A stretch of DNA of 64,000 bases from Mesoplasma grammopterae ATCC 49580 (GCF_000701525.1 NZ_KL370789.1:1-64000); one strand, 5' to 3'. Numbered from the stretch's first letter, positions 29,778-41,193 are shown. Notes: a model not told the origin generated them from the sequence alone. Translations and numbers: made by a program.

Positions 29778-31106
29778 ATGCAAAAAGAAGTAAATATTAT
29801 TGGTGCAGGATTAGCTGGTTGCGAAGCTGCTTATTTATTAGCTAACAATGGAGTTAAAGTAAACTTATTTGAAGTTAAGTCTTTAATGAAAAACGATATT
29901 CAAAAAACTAATGATTTAGGAGAATTGGTTTGTTCAAATACCTTAAGAAGTAAATCAAAGAAAAATGCTGCAGGGATTTTAAAAAATGAAATGAAGTTAT
30001 TAAATTCATTAGTTCTTAAAGCTGCATTAGAAAATGAGATACCAGGTGATGATGCATTGAGTGTAGATCGTTTTGGTTTTAGCAAATATATTACTGGTAA
30101 AATTAAGAATCATAAAAATATAAATTTAATTGAACAAGAAGTTTCTGAAATTGATTATACAAAAGTAACTATTATAGCCTCAGGTCCGTTGACAACAGAT
30201 AAATTAGGTAAAAATATTGAATTAATGACTGGTAATGAAAAATTGTTCTTTTTAGATGCTTCAGCGCCTATTATTACAAAGGATAGTATCGATTTTAACA
30301 AGGTATATTGAGCAAGTAGACATAATGATGCTAAAGATGGTCAATATATATGTATGCCACTTAATGAAGAGCAATTTAATGCATTTGTTGAAGAATTAAA
30401 GAATGCTGAAACTATTAAATTAAAATCATTTGAGAAAGAAATATATTTCAAAGGATGTCAACCAATTGAACAAATAGCAAAAACAAGTAAAAAAGTATTA
30501 TTAAATGGACCACTATCACCAAATAATTTAATTGATGAAAATGGAAATACACCTTTTGCTGTTGTTCAATTACGCCAAGATGATGCAATTGATTCACTTT
30601 ATAATTTTGTAGGTTTTCAAACTAATATTAAATGACCTGAACAAAAAAGAATTTTACAGACATTACCTGGTCTTGAAAATTTAAATATTGTTAGATTTGG
30701 AGTTATGCATAAAAATTATTATATTAATTCTCCTAAGTTACTTAATAGATCACTACAAGTCAAAAGAAATAAAAACATTTTCTTTGCAGGTCAAATAACT
30801 GGGGTTGAAGGTTATATTGAATCTGCAAGTAGTGGTATTCTTACTGCAATCAATGTCTTAGCATATTTAAACAATATAAAAATTGAACAGCCATCAAGAA
30901 AATCTATGTTAGGAGCTCTTAATTTCTATATAACTAATCCAAAGCATGATAAATTAAAACCAATGAAATGTAATTTAGGAATTTTAGATCAACAAAATAA
31001 AAATGCTAAATCAGAGTTCTATTCATTTGATGAATCAGAAAGAGAAATAAGAAGATTCATAAAGGGTATTAATAATTTTGCAAAGATAGGTGAAAGCAAT
31101 GAATAA
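29778..31106 (+). CDS. trmFO: Folate-dependent tRNA (uracil54-C5)-methyltransferase TrmFO
   Basis: Makes m5U54 in the tRNA T-loop using methylene-tetrahydrofolate and FADH2 (a homologue in some Mycoplasma targets 23S rRNA). The 442-residue product starts with the FAD-binding motif [18 protein letters not shown] and continues with [26 protein letters not shown], and a C-terminal FAD-contact segment [19 protein letters not shown]. The length is normal. It overlaps ung by 8 bases, so the two are co-translated. Confidence 0.94.
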
Positions 31107-31749
31107 GAAATGAAATAGTTTATTAACAAATGATGATCTTTCAAAAAGAATTGAAGATACAATCGAGTTAGCATATAAAACAAATGAAAAAATTTATCCC
31201 TCAAAAGAAGACTGCTTAAGATTATTTGATTTAATCTCACCAGATGAAATCAAAGTAGTAATAATTGGTCAAGACCCGTATCATAATCCTAAACAAGCTA
31301 ATGGAATAGCTTTTAGTGCAAGTAATGATATCAAAACACCCAAAAGTCTAATTAATATTTTTAAAGAATTAGAAAATGACTTAGGTATCAAACATTATGA
31401 TAATAATGATTTAAGCAATTGGGTTAAACAAGGCGTTTTATTAATTAATACTTGTTGAACTGTAATTGAAAATCAACCTGAAAGCCACTCAAAATTAGGT
31501 TGACAAGAAATAGTTAGTGATATATTGGTTAATCTAAATAAACAGAATCCAAACATTGTTTATTGTTTATGAGGAAATTATGCTAAAAAGGTTTATGAAA
31601 ATTTAGAGCATAAAGCAAATAATGTAATTAACTCTGCTCACCCATCACCATTTAGTTATTTGAAAGGTTTTAAAAATTCAAAACCTTTCTCAACAATAAA
31701 TACAATTTTAGTTAATAACTCTTTAGAACCAATTGATTGGTCTAAATAA
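31099..31749 (+). CDS. ung: Uracil-DNA glycosylase
   Basis: Removes uracil from DNA, starting base excision repair. The 216-residue product has the catalytic GQDPYHNP motif with D59, AFSAS, LINTCWTV, and the [11 protein letters not shown] loop with H181 (family consensus HPSPLSxxRGF). Unusually, it uses TGG for two of its tryptophans (31420-31422 and 31738-31740) while the others are TGA. The overlap with trmFO sets the start. There is no clear terminator before yhaM, so yhaM may be in the same unit. Confidence 0.95.
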
Positions 31750-31776
31750 GGTAAAATAATAAATAAGGAGTTACAT

Positions 31777-32757
31777 ATGAGAAAAATAAATGAATTAAAC
31801 AATACAATTTCTTCAACTGATTTAGTTGTTAGAATTGAAAAAGTTATTATTTCAACAGCTACTAATGGTTCATCTTACATCATTTTAAATTTATCAGATA
31901 AAACTGGTAGAATTGAAGCTAGAAAATGAACAGTAACTGAAGAAGATAAACAATTGTTACAACCAAATGCTTTTGTTTTATTTAAAAATGCAGCTGTTAA
32001 CGAATTTAGAGGCGTATTACAGCTTAAAGTTAGTGATTACAGTGTTGTTAGCGAGAATGATTTAAATAGCTATGGTTTAGATGTTAAAGACTTTTTTATT
32101 GAAGCCCCAATTAATATCGAAAAAAACTATGGAGAATTAATGTCAATTCTTGAAAGCTTAACAAATCAAACATATAAAGAATTAACAATTGGTTTAATCA
32201 AAAAATATGAAAAAGAATTTTTAACTTATCCAGCTGCAATGTCAATTCATCATAATGTAAAAGGTGGTTTATTCTGACATAGTTTTACATTAGTTAAAAA
32301 TGCTTTAGCTTTAAAACCAAGTTATGCTTATGCTTCAATTGATTGAGAATTATTGATTTGTGGAGCTATTTTACATGATATAGGTAAAGTTATAGAAATT
32401 ATAGATCCAACAGGAACTGATTATAGTTTACAAGGTAAAATAATTGGTCATATTAGTATTGGTAACACTGAATTAAATAAAATAGCTGAAGAGTTAAACT
32501 TATATAAAGATGAACAAGGAAACATTAATGAATCATTAACTTTATTACAACATATGATTATTGCTAGTCATGGTAAAAAAGAATATGGTTCACCAACTGA
32601 ACCAGTTATTATTGAAGCTCTTATGTTATCTATGTTTGATGATCTAGATGCAAAAGTATTTAAAATAAATGATGAACTAAATAAAGTTGAATTAAAAACA
32701 TGAACACCAAGAATCATTAGTGTAGATGGAAAAATGTTTTATAAACATAAAAAGTAA
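31777..32757 (+). CDS. yhaM: 3'-5' exoribonuclease YhaM
   Basis: Nuclease trimming single-stranded RNA ends. The 326-residue product has an N-terminal OB-fold (about 15-105, nucleic-acid binding, YIILNLSDKTGRIEARKW) and a C-terminal HD domain with metal residues in HHNVKGGLFWHS, CGAILHDIGKV, GKIIGHI and MIIASHGKKEYGSP. The size and order match YhaM/Cbf1. The start has AAGGAGTT upstream, 28 bases after the ung stop. Confidence 0.93.
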
Positions 32758-32760
32758 TGT

Positions 32761-32785
32761 AATGTAACTTATGTTACATTTTTTT
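32761..32785 (+). terminator. Terminator of yhaM
   Basis: AATGTAAC (32761-32768) and GTTACATT (32773-32780) with a TTAT loop and a T-run, starting 4 bases after the stop. Confidence 0.85.
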
Positions 32786-32819
32786 ATGTCAATTTAATAA
32801 GTTATTAAAGTAATAAAAA

Positions 32820-32844
32820 AAAGATGACTTTTAAAGCCATCTTT
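32820..32844 (-). terminator. Terminator of the lipoprotein-HIT operon
   Basis: On the minus strand AAAGATGGCTT pairs with AAGTCATCTTT (one G-T wobble), followed by eight T. The 5' arm touches the last base of the HIT stop codon. Confidence 0.85.
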
Positions 32845-33251
32845 TATTTTGTTATTTCATTAAAAACATCTTCTAAACTTGCATATTTAAGATTCACGTT
32901 CTTATCGTGTAAGAAACCTTCATCTTCTTTAAATTTAGGTAAGATATGTTCGTGATAATGGAATACCACTTGTTTAGCAATTGCTTCTTGATTAGAAACA
33001 TAGTTAAACCCTTTAACACCTTTTAATTTTTCTTGAAGTATTTGAGCAACAACTTTTTTTGCTTTGTTTACTTCAGATAAATATAAATCAGGTGTTGTTG
33101 ATAAATTTTCAGCATGTACTTTTGGAATAACCAATGCATGTCCATCAGTTACAGGATGAATATCTAAGAATGCATAAACATATTCATTCTCATAAATTTT
33201 ATACGAAGGAATTTCTTGCTTTATTATTTTACAAAATAAACAATCATTCAT
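32844..33251 (-). CDS. hinT: HIT family protein, HinT-like
   Basis: Histidine-triad purine nucleotide phosphoramidase, 135 residues. Seen: the HIT motif H98-Y-H100-E-H102-ILP, PVTDGHALVIPK in the nucleotide site, and an N-terminal C4-x-x-C7 pair that in some HIT proteins binds zinc with the His residues. Its ATG overlaps the stop of the upstream lipoprotein gene as TAATG, so translation is coupled. In Mycoplasma hominis, HinT is encoded with and binds the membrane proteins P60 and P80. The same layout here suggests the same complex (inference). Confidence 0.93.
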   Translation of the reverse strand: MNDCLFCKIIKQEIPSYKIYENEYVYAFLDIHPVTDGHALVIPKVHAENLSTTPDLYLSEVNKAKKVVAQILQEKLKGVKGFNYVSNQEAIAKQVVFHYHEHILPKFKEDEGFLHDKNVNLKYASLEDVFNEITK

Positions 33252-35305
33252 TAGTCTGATGTATTTCCATCTTCGTCTTTAATATATTTTGCAAGTTCAT
33301 CGTATAAACCTTGGAATAGAACATTATCACCATCCATGATGTATTTACTATAAAGTTCTTCTTTAGCTTCTGTTGTGTAATCTGTATCTCCTGCAACTAA
33401 ACCATTTTCAATTTCAGAAATTAATAATTGTTTATTAGTTGCAGTTAAATTTTTAATATCTGAGCTTGATTGAACTGAATTGCTTCAAGCTTCACTTAAT
33501 TGGTAAACACTTTTTGGATCAGCATTTCTTGCTCATAAAACAGAGTATAAAATTTTATCAGTATCATTTACTTTAGCTTGTTGATCTGCATCAAATCCAC
33601 TTGTAAAAGCTGAGTCTTCTTTATTAATTGTTTCATGAATACCTAACATGGTATCAACATTATTCACAACATTAACTTTAATAGTTCTTGTATTACCTAA
33701 AGTGAATGAACCTTTATCAGTTGTAGCTTTAACATAAAGATTTCCACTTTTATCTTTTAAAATATCAACACCTTTAGCATTTGAAATTAATTTCATATCA
33801 TCTACATAAGGACTGTATTTATCACCAAGAGGTACTCAAGTATCACTTGGAATAGAAAGTGTTGCTTCTTTATTAACAGCATTTAAAGTTACATTTGAGT
33901 TATCATAAATATCATTTAGATATATAGGTAAAACTAAAACGATTTCACTTTCACCATTATCACCTACTGCAAAACCTTGATCTTTTGGTCCTGTTAGTAA
34001 TGTTGGTCTATCTATTGATTTGGCAGCTGTTTGAGCGTCTGTTGAAATACTTAATGAACCACTTATTGCTTCAATACCTGTATCATTATTTTTGGCAATA
34101 CCATTATATCCAACTAATCCTAATGAGAAAGGATCAGTACCTAATTTTGTTTCATTTTCTAATTTGCCTTCAGCTCCTGGTGCAAGATTAAAATTGTCTT
34201 TTAAAGTTTCAATACTATTAGAATCTAAAATTATATTTCCACTACCGTTAGGTTCATTTAATTTTTTCTTATATGATTTAACTCATTGTGTAGCATCAGT
34301 TGAAACACTAGCTTTAAAAGATCAAATTAATTTAACATTTGAATTTTTAGTTTCAGAAGTTAATGAATTTTGAACAGATGAAACTAATTTGTTTGAAGTA
34401 TTTAATCTAACAAATGATCTTGTATAGTTAGTTGTTGTTAAATTTGTTGAATATAAATTACTGTCTAAATAAGCTAAACTAATCAATTGAGTATAAAGAT
34501 CAGGAATAATTTTTGCATTTATATAACTTTGGAAACGATATTTCATAATTTCTTTACCACTAAACCCATCTTCTGTTTCAGATTTCTTAACTAAAAAATT
34601 ACCTGTTACATCAGCTATTGAAGTATCTTTGTTTAAAACTTTTGTTGTAGTTGGAAAATTTTCTATTTTTTTATTATTAGTTGACCCAACGATAAAGAAG
34701 TTATCTTTTCCATTTAAAGTTTCAATGCTTGGTATATTTCATTCAAATTGACCAAATTCACCTAAAACTTGTCATCTAGTAGGTTTAGCATTGTCATCTT
34801 GTTTATAGTAAATAGAATATGTTATCTTAGCATCATCTGAAAATAAATTGAAAGGATTTAAAGAATGATTATTTGAATATTGTTGATCATCAACTAGGCC
34901 TTCACTTTCAATAATTTTAGCTGTATATTCACTAAAAAATTTATTAGTAGCTAAATCATTTAATAGTGTTGAAGTAATATTTTCAGTAACATCTTTTTCT
35001 TTCAATTTCATGGTAGATGCAAGTGTTGAACTAGTTCCTTTATATTCTTCTTCTGCAATTTTTTTATCTAATATTTTTAATACATCAGCAATAATTTCAG
35101 CATCACTAATTTTTAAAAACTTTTCTGCTTGTGAAACACTTATAAAACCGCTATCTTTCATTTTTATAATAAAAGTTTCATATATTTTTTTATCACTAAA
35201 ATTTAATTTTGAAAATCTGTCAACTGAAGTTGTACAAGAAATTACAACTGAAGAAGTTGTAGCAGTTAAACCAATAGCTGCTAATATAGCTAATAATTTT
35301 TTCAT
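33251..35305 (-). CDS. Lipoprotein, 684 residues (P60/P80-like locus)
   Basis: Surface lipoprotein. The N-terminus MKKLLAILAAIGL is followed by a lipobox VVISC, giving lipid attachment at C24. The rest is polar, rich in K, N, D, S and T, with no further membrane segment. I do not recognise a catalytic domain. It is the middle gene of a three-gene minus-strand operon. Its start overlaps the previous stop and its stop overlaps the hinT start, both as TAATG, with a GGAGGAG ribosome site. By position it corresponds to one of the M. hominis P60/P80 pair, but similarity to those could not be tested here. Confidence 0.82.
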
Positions 35306-38214
35306 TATTTAACTCCTCCTTCATGTTTGTTTAAACCATTAACAATAATTTCATTGTTAAAATACTTATTTGATATTTTGTAAATATATTGCGTGTTTGT
35401 TGAAGAAGATAATTGAGTTTTTCAATTATTACTTTTTCCAATAGCTGTAGCACTTTCATTAGTTAGTTTTAAACCTTCCTTGGGCACAAATTTTTTAGAT
35501 ATATCAGTTTGTAAATCTTTTATTTGTTTTTTATAATTATTTTCAACTGATGTATTTCATGTTGTATTTTTATTGATAAAGCTTGTGATAGAAGCACCAT
35601 TAACTTTGTCTTGTTGATTTCTAATAACATTAATTAATTCATAAACAGCTTTTTCATCAATACCTTCACCTGAAGTTTCAAAGAACATACCAAATAATTT
35701 AGTATAATCATTATTTGTTCCTAAAATTTGATCTAAATATATTCATAATCATTGACCTAACATTCCAAAGTTTTCAGAAGTTGAAGTAGTTGCTTTAGCA
35801 TCTGCTATAATATCAAAATTATAAAATAGTTTTGATTTATCATCATCACTTGATAATATTCCTTTGGCAACTGTATTATTAACTAAAAATCTTTCGTAGT
35901 CATTTGTAATAGAATAGTTAATTATTTTACTATAATCATTTCCAAATTCAGTACCCATGTTGTTAATGATTTCTTGCTTTTGAATATCGTTATTAATTCC
36001 AGGTTCAACTGTAGTAGTAGAACCACCACCGCTTTCGCCATTAGTAGCAATAATTTTATTTTTTAATTCAGGATTTGGATCAACTGGAGTTTCACTTGAA
36101 TCTACTTTAGGATTTAGTAAATAAGGAATTAATTCTTTATTAGTGTTTGAAAGTAGATCATAAGCTATTGACTGTTGTTTTTCTTGGTCAACACTTGTTT
36201 CAGTTTTTTGACTTAAAGTTGTTTCTTCTTGATTTAAAAGACTATACCCATCAATTTTCATAAAGTGTAAACCATCAGTATCAATAAATGCAATTATTCC
36301 TTCTTCCGCATTTAAAACTTTATAAGGTTTTGACGTAGCGGCTCCTTCTTTAGAACCTGTACTATCTGTAGCATGTCTTCCTAAGTCATTAACAAGATTA
36401 AATAACAGATTCATTCCTGACTTAGCATCACCATCAAGTTCTCTTGTTTTACCATGGAAAATATCTCACTCACCTACAATATTAGTTGTTTTTGGTCCTC
36501 ACTCGCTTTCAGTTGAAGGTTTATATTCTTCAGGTTCAGAAGTTAAGAAATCATAAACAGAATATTTAGCTAAATTTGAATAAGTTCCAGTAGTAGTGTC
36601 ATAGTCCAAAGTTAATAACTTATCATTATTTTTTGCAGTTAAAAATGAAATAATACCAGTGTCAGTTTGATTTTGTCCTAATTTTCATAAATTATTTTTG
36701 TTTGCTCCTCTATAAAAAGTTTCAAAGTCTGTTAATCCAGTTGCTGAACTAGTTGATTGTGTAGCTTTATAAGATTGTTCGCCTGAAGATTCTTCATTTA
36801 AAACATAAGCATTATAAAATTGATAAAATCCTTCAAAATATTTAATAAATTGGTCAGTTGTGTTTGCTGTATTAATAAATTGAGCTGGACTTATTTCTTT
36901 ATTAATATCTGGAGTTGCTGAACTATTAATTTTTGAGAAATCTAAAACAATTTCAGAAGTTGCAACAGGTTTTTTATTTTCAAAATAGTTATCTATTAAA
37001 AATCTTTGAGAATTTGAAAGGATATTTGTTTTTTGGTTATCTTTAGTTGAATTTAATGTAGGTGCCACAGAAACGATTTGTGTTTTATTAAGTGTTCTAG
37101 AAGAAATACCATTGTAGTTATAAAAACCATTAAAAATATCTTCATTTTTACCTTCATCTAACCTGATACCTTCAACTGCTGTAAAGCTAAAAATATTTGG
37201 AACAGCATTATTAATTTCAGAAATGGTACCTAAATTTGCAGTAGGATTATTAGCAAAAGTCTTACTAATTCCTGATAAAAAAGTTCCTCAAGTTAAACCT
37301 TTTAAGAAAGCATCATTTGTATTTTCAATAAACTTAATTTTAAAGGTTGTACCAGTACTTTCTGGGCCTGTTGTTCCTTCATAGTTAGAAGAAGTGTTTG
37401 ATTTAAACGCATTTTTTCCACCTAGAGCATTTACTAAATTAATAATAGAAACTTGTTGAGCTTCTGTTGTTACTTCAATAATTGATTGATTTAAAGTAGT
37501 ATCATTTATTTCAACATTTCCATTTTGAGTTAAAAATACTGACAGTAAATTTGAAATAGTTGTTCTATTTACTTCGATTGTTGAATAACCTTTAGCTCAA
37601 GTTGACTCAGTTGCTCCAAAGCCTAATGCTTTTGAAAGATTAGCATAAGCAGAGTTAGTTGAATCAGTTAAGATATAGTTTGATATTCAAGCATTTTCTA
37701 ATGCTGCTTGATTACCAGTAACTCAAGGGAATTGTCCTTTTAAATATTTAACTCAAGCTTTTGTACCTTGTTTTTTATTGTCAAGATATTCTTTTCTTGC
37801 TCTTTCCATTTCAGTATTAGCACGACCATATATTGTATTTGTAGCTTTTGATTCCTTACCATATTGTGTTTTTAAGCTTTCAGCAAATGCTTTTCCATCT
37901 TCATTCATATAAGGATTATTTTCAGAACTTATACCTTGAAAAATGTTATTATCTTTACTTGCTTCTTCATAAATGGCAACTGCAAAAATATTATAGAATT
38001 GCACTAAAAATTTTTGAGGGTCTTTACCTAAACGTCCATAAGTTTCATTGTATCAATTTAATAAGTCTTCAGTAGTGATTTTAAAATCACCATCATCGTT
38101 GATAAATATATTTCCATATTTATCATCATCTTTATCATTAGAACATGAAATTAAAACACTTGTTGCACTAGCTGTTAAAGTAAAAGCACCAATTAGTGAT
38201 AGTAGTTTTTTCAT
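35305..38214 (-). CDS. Lipoprotein, 969 residues (P60/P80-like locus)
   Basis: First gene of the lipoprotein-lipoprotein-hinT operon. The signal peptide MKKLLSLIGAFTLTAS ends in lipobox VLISC (lipidated C24), followed by the acidic linker SNDKDDDKYGN. The long extracellular part has no recognised domain but contains repeated small motifs such as RFLIDN and RFLVNN and is rich in aromatic and Asn residues. AGGAGGAAAAC precedes the ATG. Several TGA tryptophans are needed to keep the frame open. Its stop overlaps the next ATG by one base. Probably part of a surface complex with the 684-residue lipoprotein. Function unknown. Confidence 0.82.
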
Positions 38215-38282
38215 TTTGTTTTCCTCCTGTGAAAATCGTTTCTGTTAACACTTATTTTTATATAAATATAAGCATTGATAAT

Positions 38283-38313
38283 ATTATAACTCAAAACCGT
38301 ATAAAATTACCAA
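38283..38313 (-). promoter_or_regulatory. Promoter of the lipoprotein-hinT operon
   Basis: On the minus strand TTGGTA (38308-38313) and TATAAT (38283-38288) are 19 bases apart, about 70 bases before the ATG at 38214. It shares the 151-base gap with the divergent sufS promoter. Confidence 0.45.
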
Positions 38314-38332
38314 ACTTTTAATTCTAAAATAG

Positions 38333-38338
38333 TATAAT
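38333..38338 (+). promoter_or_regulatory. -10 box of sufS
   Basis: TATAAT lies 28 bases before the sufS ATG. The -35 is poor. Confidence 0.45.
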
Positions 38339-38365
38339 ATCAAAGATAGAAAAGTAGGTTTATGG

Positions 38366-39592
38366 ATGAAAGACTTAAAAAAATATTTCCCTTTTTATGA
38401 TAAACAAAGCAATCTAATTTATTTTGATAGCTCAGCTACTAGTCTTAAAATTAAGAGTGTAATTGAGGCTGAAATGAAATTTTTGAGTGAAAATGGCTCA
38501 AATCCTCATGCAGTTGATTATAAAAAAGGATTTGAAGCTTTTGAAATAATTAAAAATGCTAGACAGTTAACTCAAGAATTTATTAATGCTAAAAAAGCAA
38601 ATGAAATAATATTTACAAGTGGAACAACCCATTCAATAAATCTATTAGCAAACGGACTTAAAAAAATAATAAAAAAAGATGATGAAATTTTGGTTACAGA
38701 ATTAGAACATTCAGCTAATTTATTGCCATGAATTGCTTTAGCAAATTCTGTTGGTGCAAAAGTTAAAAAAGTTAAGTTAAATAAAGACTTTACAATTGAT
38801 CATGAATCATTAAAACTACAGTTCTCAGATAAAACAAAAATAGTTTCATTTGCTAGTGTTTATAATACTGTTGGTGCTAAAAATGATGTTAAACTAATTA
38901 CTAAAGTAATTAAAGAGTTTAATAACAATATAATTGTTCATGTTGATGCAGCACAATCAATTGGTCACACAAAAACTGATGTTATGGATTCAAATATTGA
39001 TTTTATGTCTTGATCTTTTCACAAAATGTATGGCCCATTTGGTGTTGGTTGTTTATATGGAAAATATGAATTACTTAATCAATTAGAACCATTGTTTTAT
39101 GGTGGTGGAATGAGTTTGAAAATTGAAGAGAATTTAATTGATTATTCCTTATCTTCATTACCAGAAAAATTAGAAGGTGGAACACCAAATATAAGTGCTA
39201 TAGCAGGAGTTATAGAATCAATTAAATTTATTAACTTAATAGGTTTAGATCAAATTGAGGAACATGAAATAACATTAAAAGATTACTTTAAAATTAAAGT
39301 TAAAGAAAATAACTTAAATGATCACATAACTTTTTATAATTTAGATACTAAATCACCCATAATACTATTTAATGTTAAAGGTGTTAATCCGCAAGATATA
39401 ACTAATTTTTTAGATGAAAAATACAATATTTTAGTGCGTGGTGGTGCTAATTGTGCTAGAAGAATTGAAGGTGTTATTGGAACAAAAATAGCCATTAGAG
39501 CTAGTTTCGGAATCAATAATAATAAAGCTGAAATTGATCAATTTATAGAAGCTTTAAAAGATACAAATAGCTTCTTAGATGTGCTATTTTAA
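38366..39592 (+). CDS. sufS: Cysteine desulfurase, SufS type
   Basis: PLP enzyme that takes sulfur from cysteine as a persulfide for sulfur transfer. The 408-residue product has the PLP lysine K220 in SFHKMYGP, the cofactor site HVDAAQSIGH, and the persulfide cysteine C363 in RGGANCARR (family RxGxHCAQP, with the His changed to Asn). The start at 38366 is in frame with the conserved N-terminus DLKKYFPFY. An overlapping out-of-frame ATG at 38362 was rejected. sufU follows after 9 bases. Confidence 0.93.
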
Positions 39593-39601
39593 AGGAGAAA
39601 A

Positions 39602-40030
39602 ATGATAGATATAAATGATGATATTTTATTAAGAAAAATTTTAATGAAACATTTTACTGAGCCTGAAAATTTGGGATTAAAAAATATTGCAAATGCAATT
39701 ATTAAAGATGCTAAATCTCAAACTTGTGCAGATGAAATGAAAATTGAAATATTAGTTGAGAATAATATTTTTAAAGAAATAAATTTTGAAGGAACTGCAT
39801 GTGCGGTTGCAACATCTAGTGCTGATATTTTCTTTAATTTAATAAAAAATAAGTCTTTAGAGGATACAAAAAAAATAATATATCAATATCAAAATTTTTT
39901 AAATAGTGGTGATCTATCTGAAATTGATCTTTTAGAAGATTTAGTAGTTTTTAAAAACATTAATAAGCAAAAAAATCGCATATTATGTGCTAATTTAGCA
40001 ATTGAAGCCATAAATGAGATTATTGAATAG
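39602..40030 (+). CDS. sufU: Sulfur-acceptor scaffold SufU
   Basis: Zinc protein that accepts sulfur from SufS. The 142-residue product keeps the SufU zinc ligands: a Cys and Asp in TCADEM, a Cys in EGTACAVATSSAD, and a late Cys in RILCANLAIEAI. The length is normal. The pair sufS-sufU is present, but sufB, sufC and sufD are not nearby, so the sulfur may go to tRNA thiolation or another carrier rather than to a full Fe-S assembly machine. AAAGGAGAAA provides the ribosome site. Confidence 0.9.
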   Translation: MIDINDDILLRKILMKHFTEPENLGLKNIANAIIKDAKSQTCADEMKIEILVENNIFKEINFEGTACAVATSSADIFFNLIKNKSLEDTKKIIYQYQNFLNSGDLSEIDLLEDLVVFKNINKQKNRILCANLAIEAINEIIE

Positions 40031-40086
40031 TTTGTTTATGTATAATTATATTATGTAATAATAAATTATATTTTAAAGGAGAAACA

Positions 40087-40734
40087 ATGAGCAACAAGAA
40101 TCAAATAAGAGAAAAATTTCTTAAAACAAGATCTTTCTTATCAAAATCATACAAAGAAGAAGTTAATAAAATTATCGAAAGAAAAGTTAATCATTATATA
40201 GATAGATATAACTTAGAAAAATATGCCATTTATCTTTCAACTGAGAACGAACCTAATACTTTAAACATTATTGAAACAAGTTTAAAAAAAGGAATAGAAG
40301 TTTATGTTCCATTAATTATTGAAGATAACAAAATGGAATTTAAGAAAATTACAAATTTAGAAACTGATTTAGAACAAAATAAGGTTTTAAACATTTTACA
40401 ACCAAAATCAACATGTCCAACATTAGAAAATGGTAACTACATTAATACTATGTTTATTCCATTGGTAGCTTTTGATAAACAATTAAATAGAGTTGGTATG
40501 GGTAAAGGATTTTATGATCGTTGATTAAATGAAAATGATTACATTGGATATAAAATTGGTTTATCAGCTTCAACTCAATTATCAAATGAAAGCATTGATG
40601 CTGATGAGTTTGATGTTAAATTAGATAATGTAATTACAGAAAAAGAAATTTATGTTCCTTTTGTTGAAGAAGAACAAGAATTTGATTATGATGTTACTTA
40701 TTCAGTTTTTAACGATGAAACTATTGTAGGTTAA
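40087..40734 (+). CDS. 5-formyltetrahydrofolate cyclo-ligase
   Basis: Converts 5-formyl-THF and ATP to 5,10-methenyl-THF, returning a storage folate to one-carbon metabolism. The 215-residue product has an N-terminal basic ATP-binding region (REKFLKTRSFLS), a middle segment EVYVPLI with FIPLVAFDKQLNRVGMGKGFYDRWL (the family ATP/folate motif, with Trp by TGA), and a C-terminal acidic tail of about 30 residues that is longer than usual. It lies 56 bases after sufU and ends in its own terminator. Confidence 0.9.
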
Positions 40735-40738
40735 TTTG

Positions 40739-40762
40739 AAATAGGTTTTTACCTATTTTTTT
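40739..40762 (+). terminator. Terminator of the cyclo-ligase gene
   Basis: AAATAGGT (40739-40746) and ACCTATTT (40751-40758) with a TTTT loop and a long T-run. Confidence 0.85.
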
Positions 40763-40770
40763 TATTTTTT

Positions 40771-40802
40771 CTTGCATTAAAGTAGGTTTAATCTTTTAAA
40801 AT
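40771..40802 (+). promoter_or_regulatory. MerR-type promoter/operator of the merR gene (site 1)
   Basis: TTGCAT (40772-40777) and TAAAAT (40797-40802) are 19 bases apart, the over-long spacer typical of MerR-activated promoters. The spacer holds the palindrome ATTAAAGTAGGTTTAAT (40776-40792). The same 22-base block, starting one base before TTGCAT, recurs exactly at 41194-41215. Implies autoregulation. Confidence 0.8.
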
Positions 40803-40829
40803 AATAAATATAGAACAAAAGAGGTCATT

Positions 40830-41186
40830 ATGGAAAAGTTATACATAAAAGATATATCAAAAGAATTATCAATTCCAGAGTATGTATTAAGGTTTTACGA
40901 TAAGAAAGGTTTATTTCCTTTTTTTGAAAGAGATGAAAATAATTACAGATATATAGAAAGAGAAAAATTAGAATGAGTTAGAATTGTATCTTGTTTAAAA
41001 AAATCAGGAATGCCTTTAAATAAAATAAGTGAATATATTGATTTAGCCTTAGAAGGCAAAAACACTTATGCAAAGAGGTTAGAAATGATGATTGAACAAG
41101 AAAAATTAGTACTTGAAAAGATGAAAGATTTGCAAGAACAATTAGACTATATTAAATATAAAAAGAAACTTTATGAAAATAATTAA
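40830..41186 (+). CDS. MerR-family regulator, AdhR/NmlR-like
   Basis: DNA-binding activator of 118 residues. The N-terminal winged helix (LYIKDISKELSIPEYVLRFY, wing FERDENNYRYIE) is followed by WVRIVSCLKKSGMPL and a long dimerisation helix (about 78-112). C55 in the SCLKKSGMP context sits where the NmlR/AdhR subgroup carries its conserved reactive cysteine. Those regulators respond to aldehydes and other electrophiles. No other cysteine is present. It is flanked by matching operators in front of itself and the downstream aldo/keto reductase. The ATG has GAGG upstream. Confidence 0.88.
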
Positions 41187-41193
41187 TTTTTTG

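Noticed and set aside
33985-35312. Plus-strand ORFs opposite the 684-residue lipoprotein
   Set aside because: They lie on the other strand of a continuous signal-peptide-bearing gene and have no start signals.
38350-38365. A fourth MerR-type site before sufS (AAAGTAGGTTTATG)
   Set aside because: It overlaps the ribosome site, lacks the TTGC -35 and has no -10 at 19 bases, so the match is chance.
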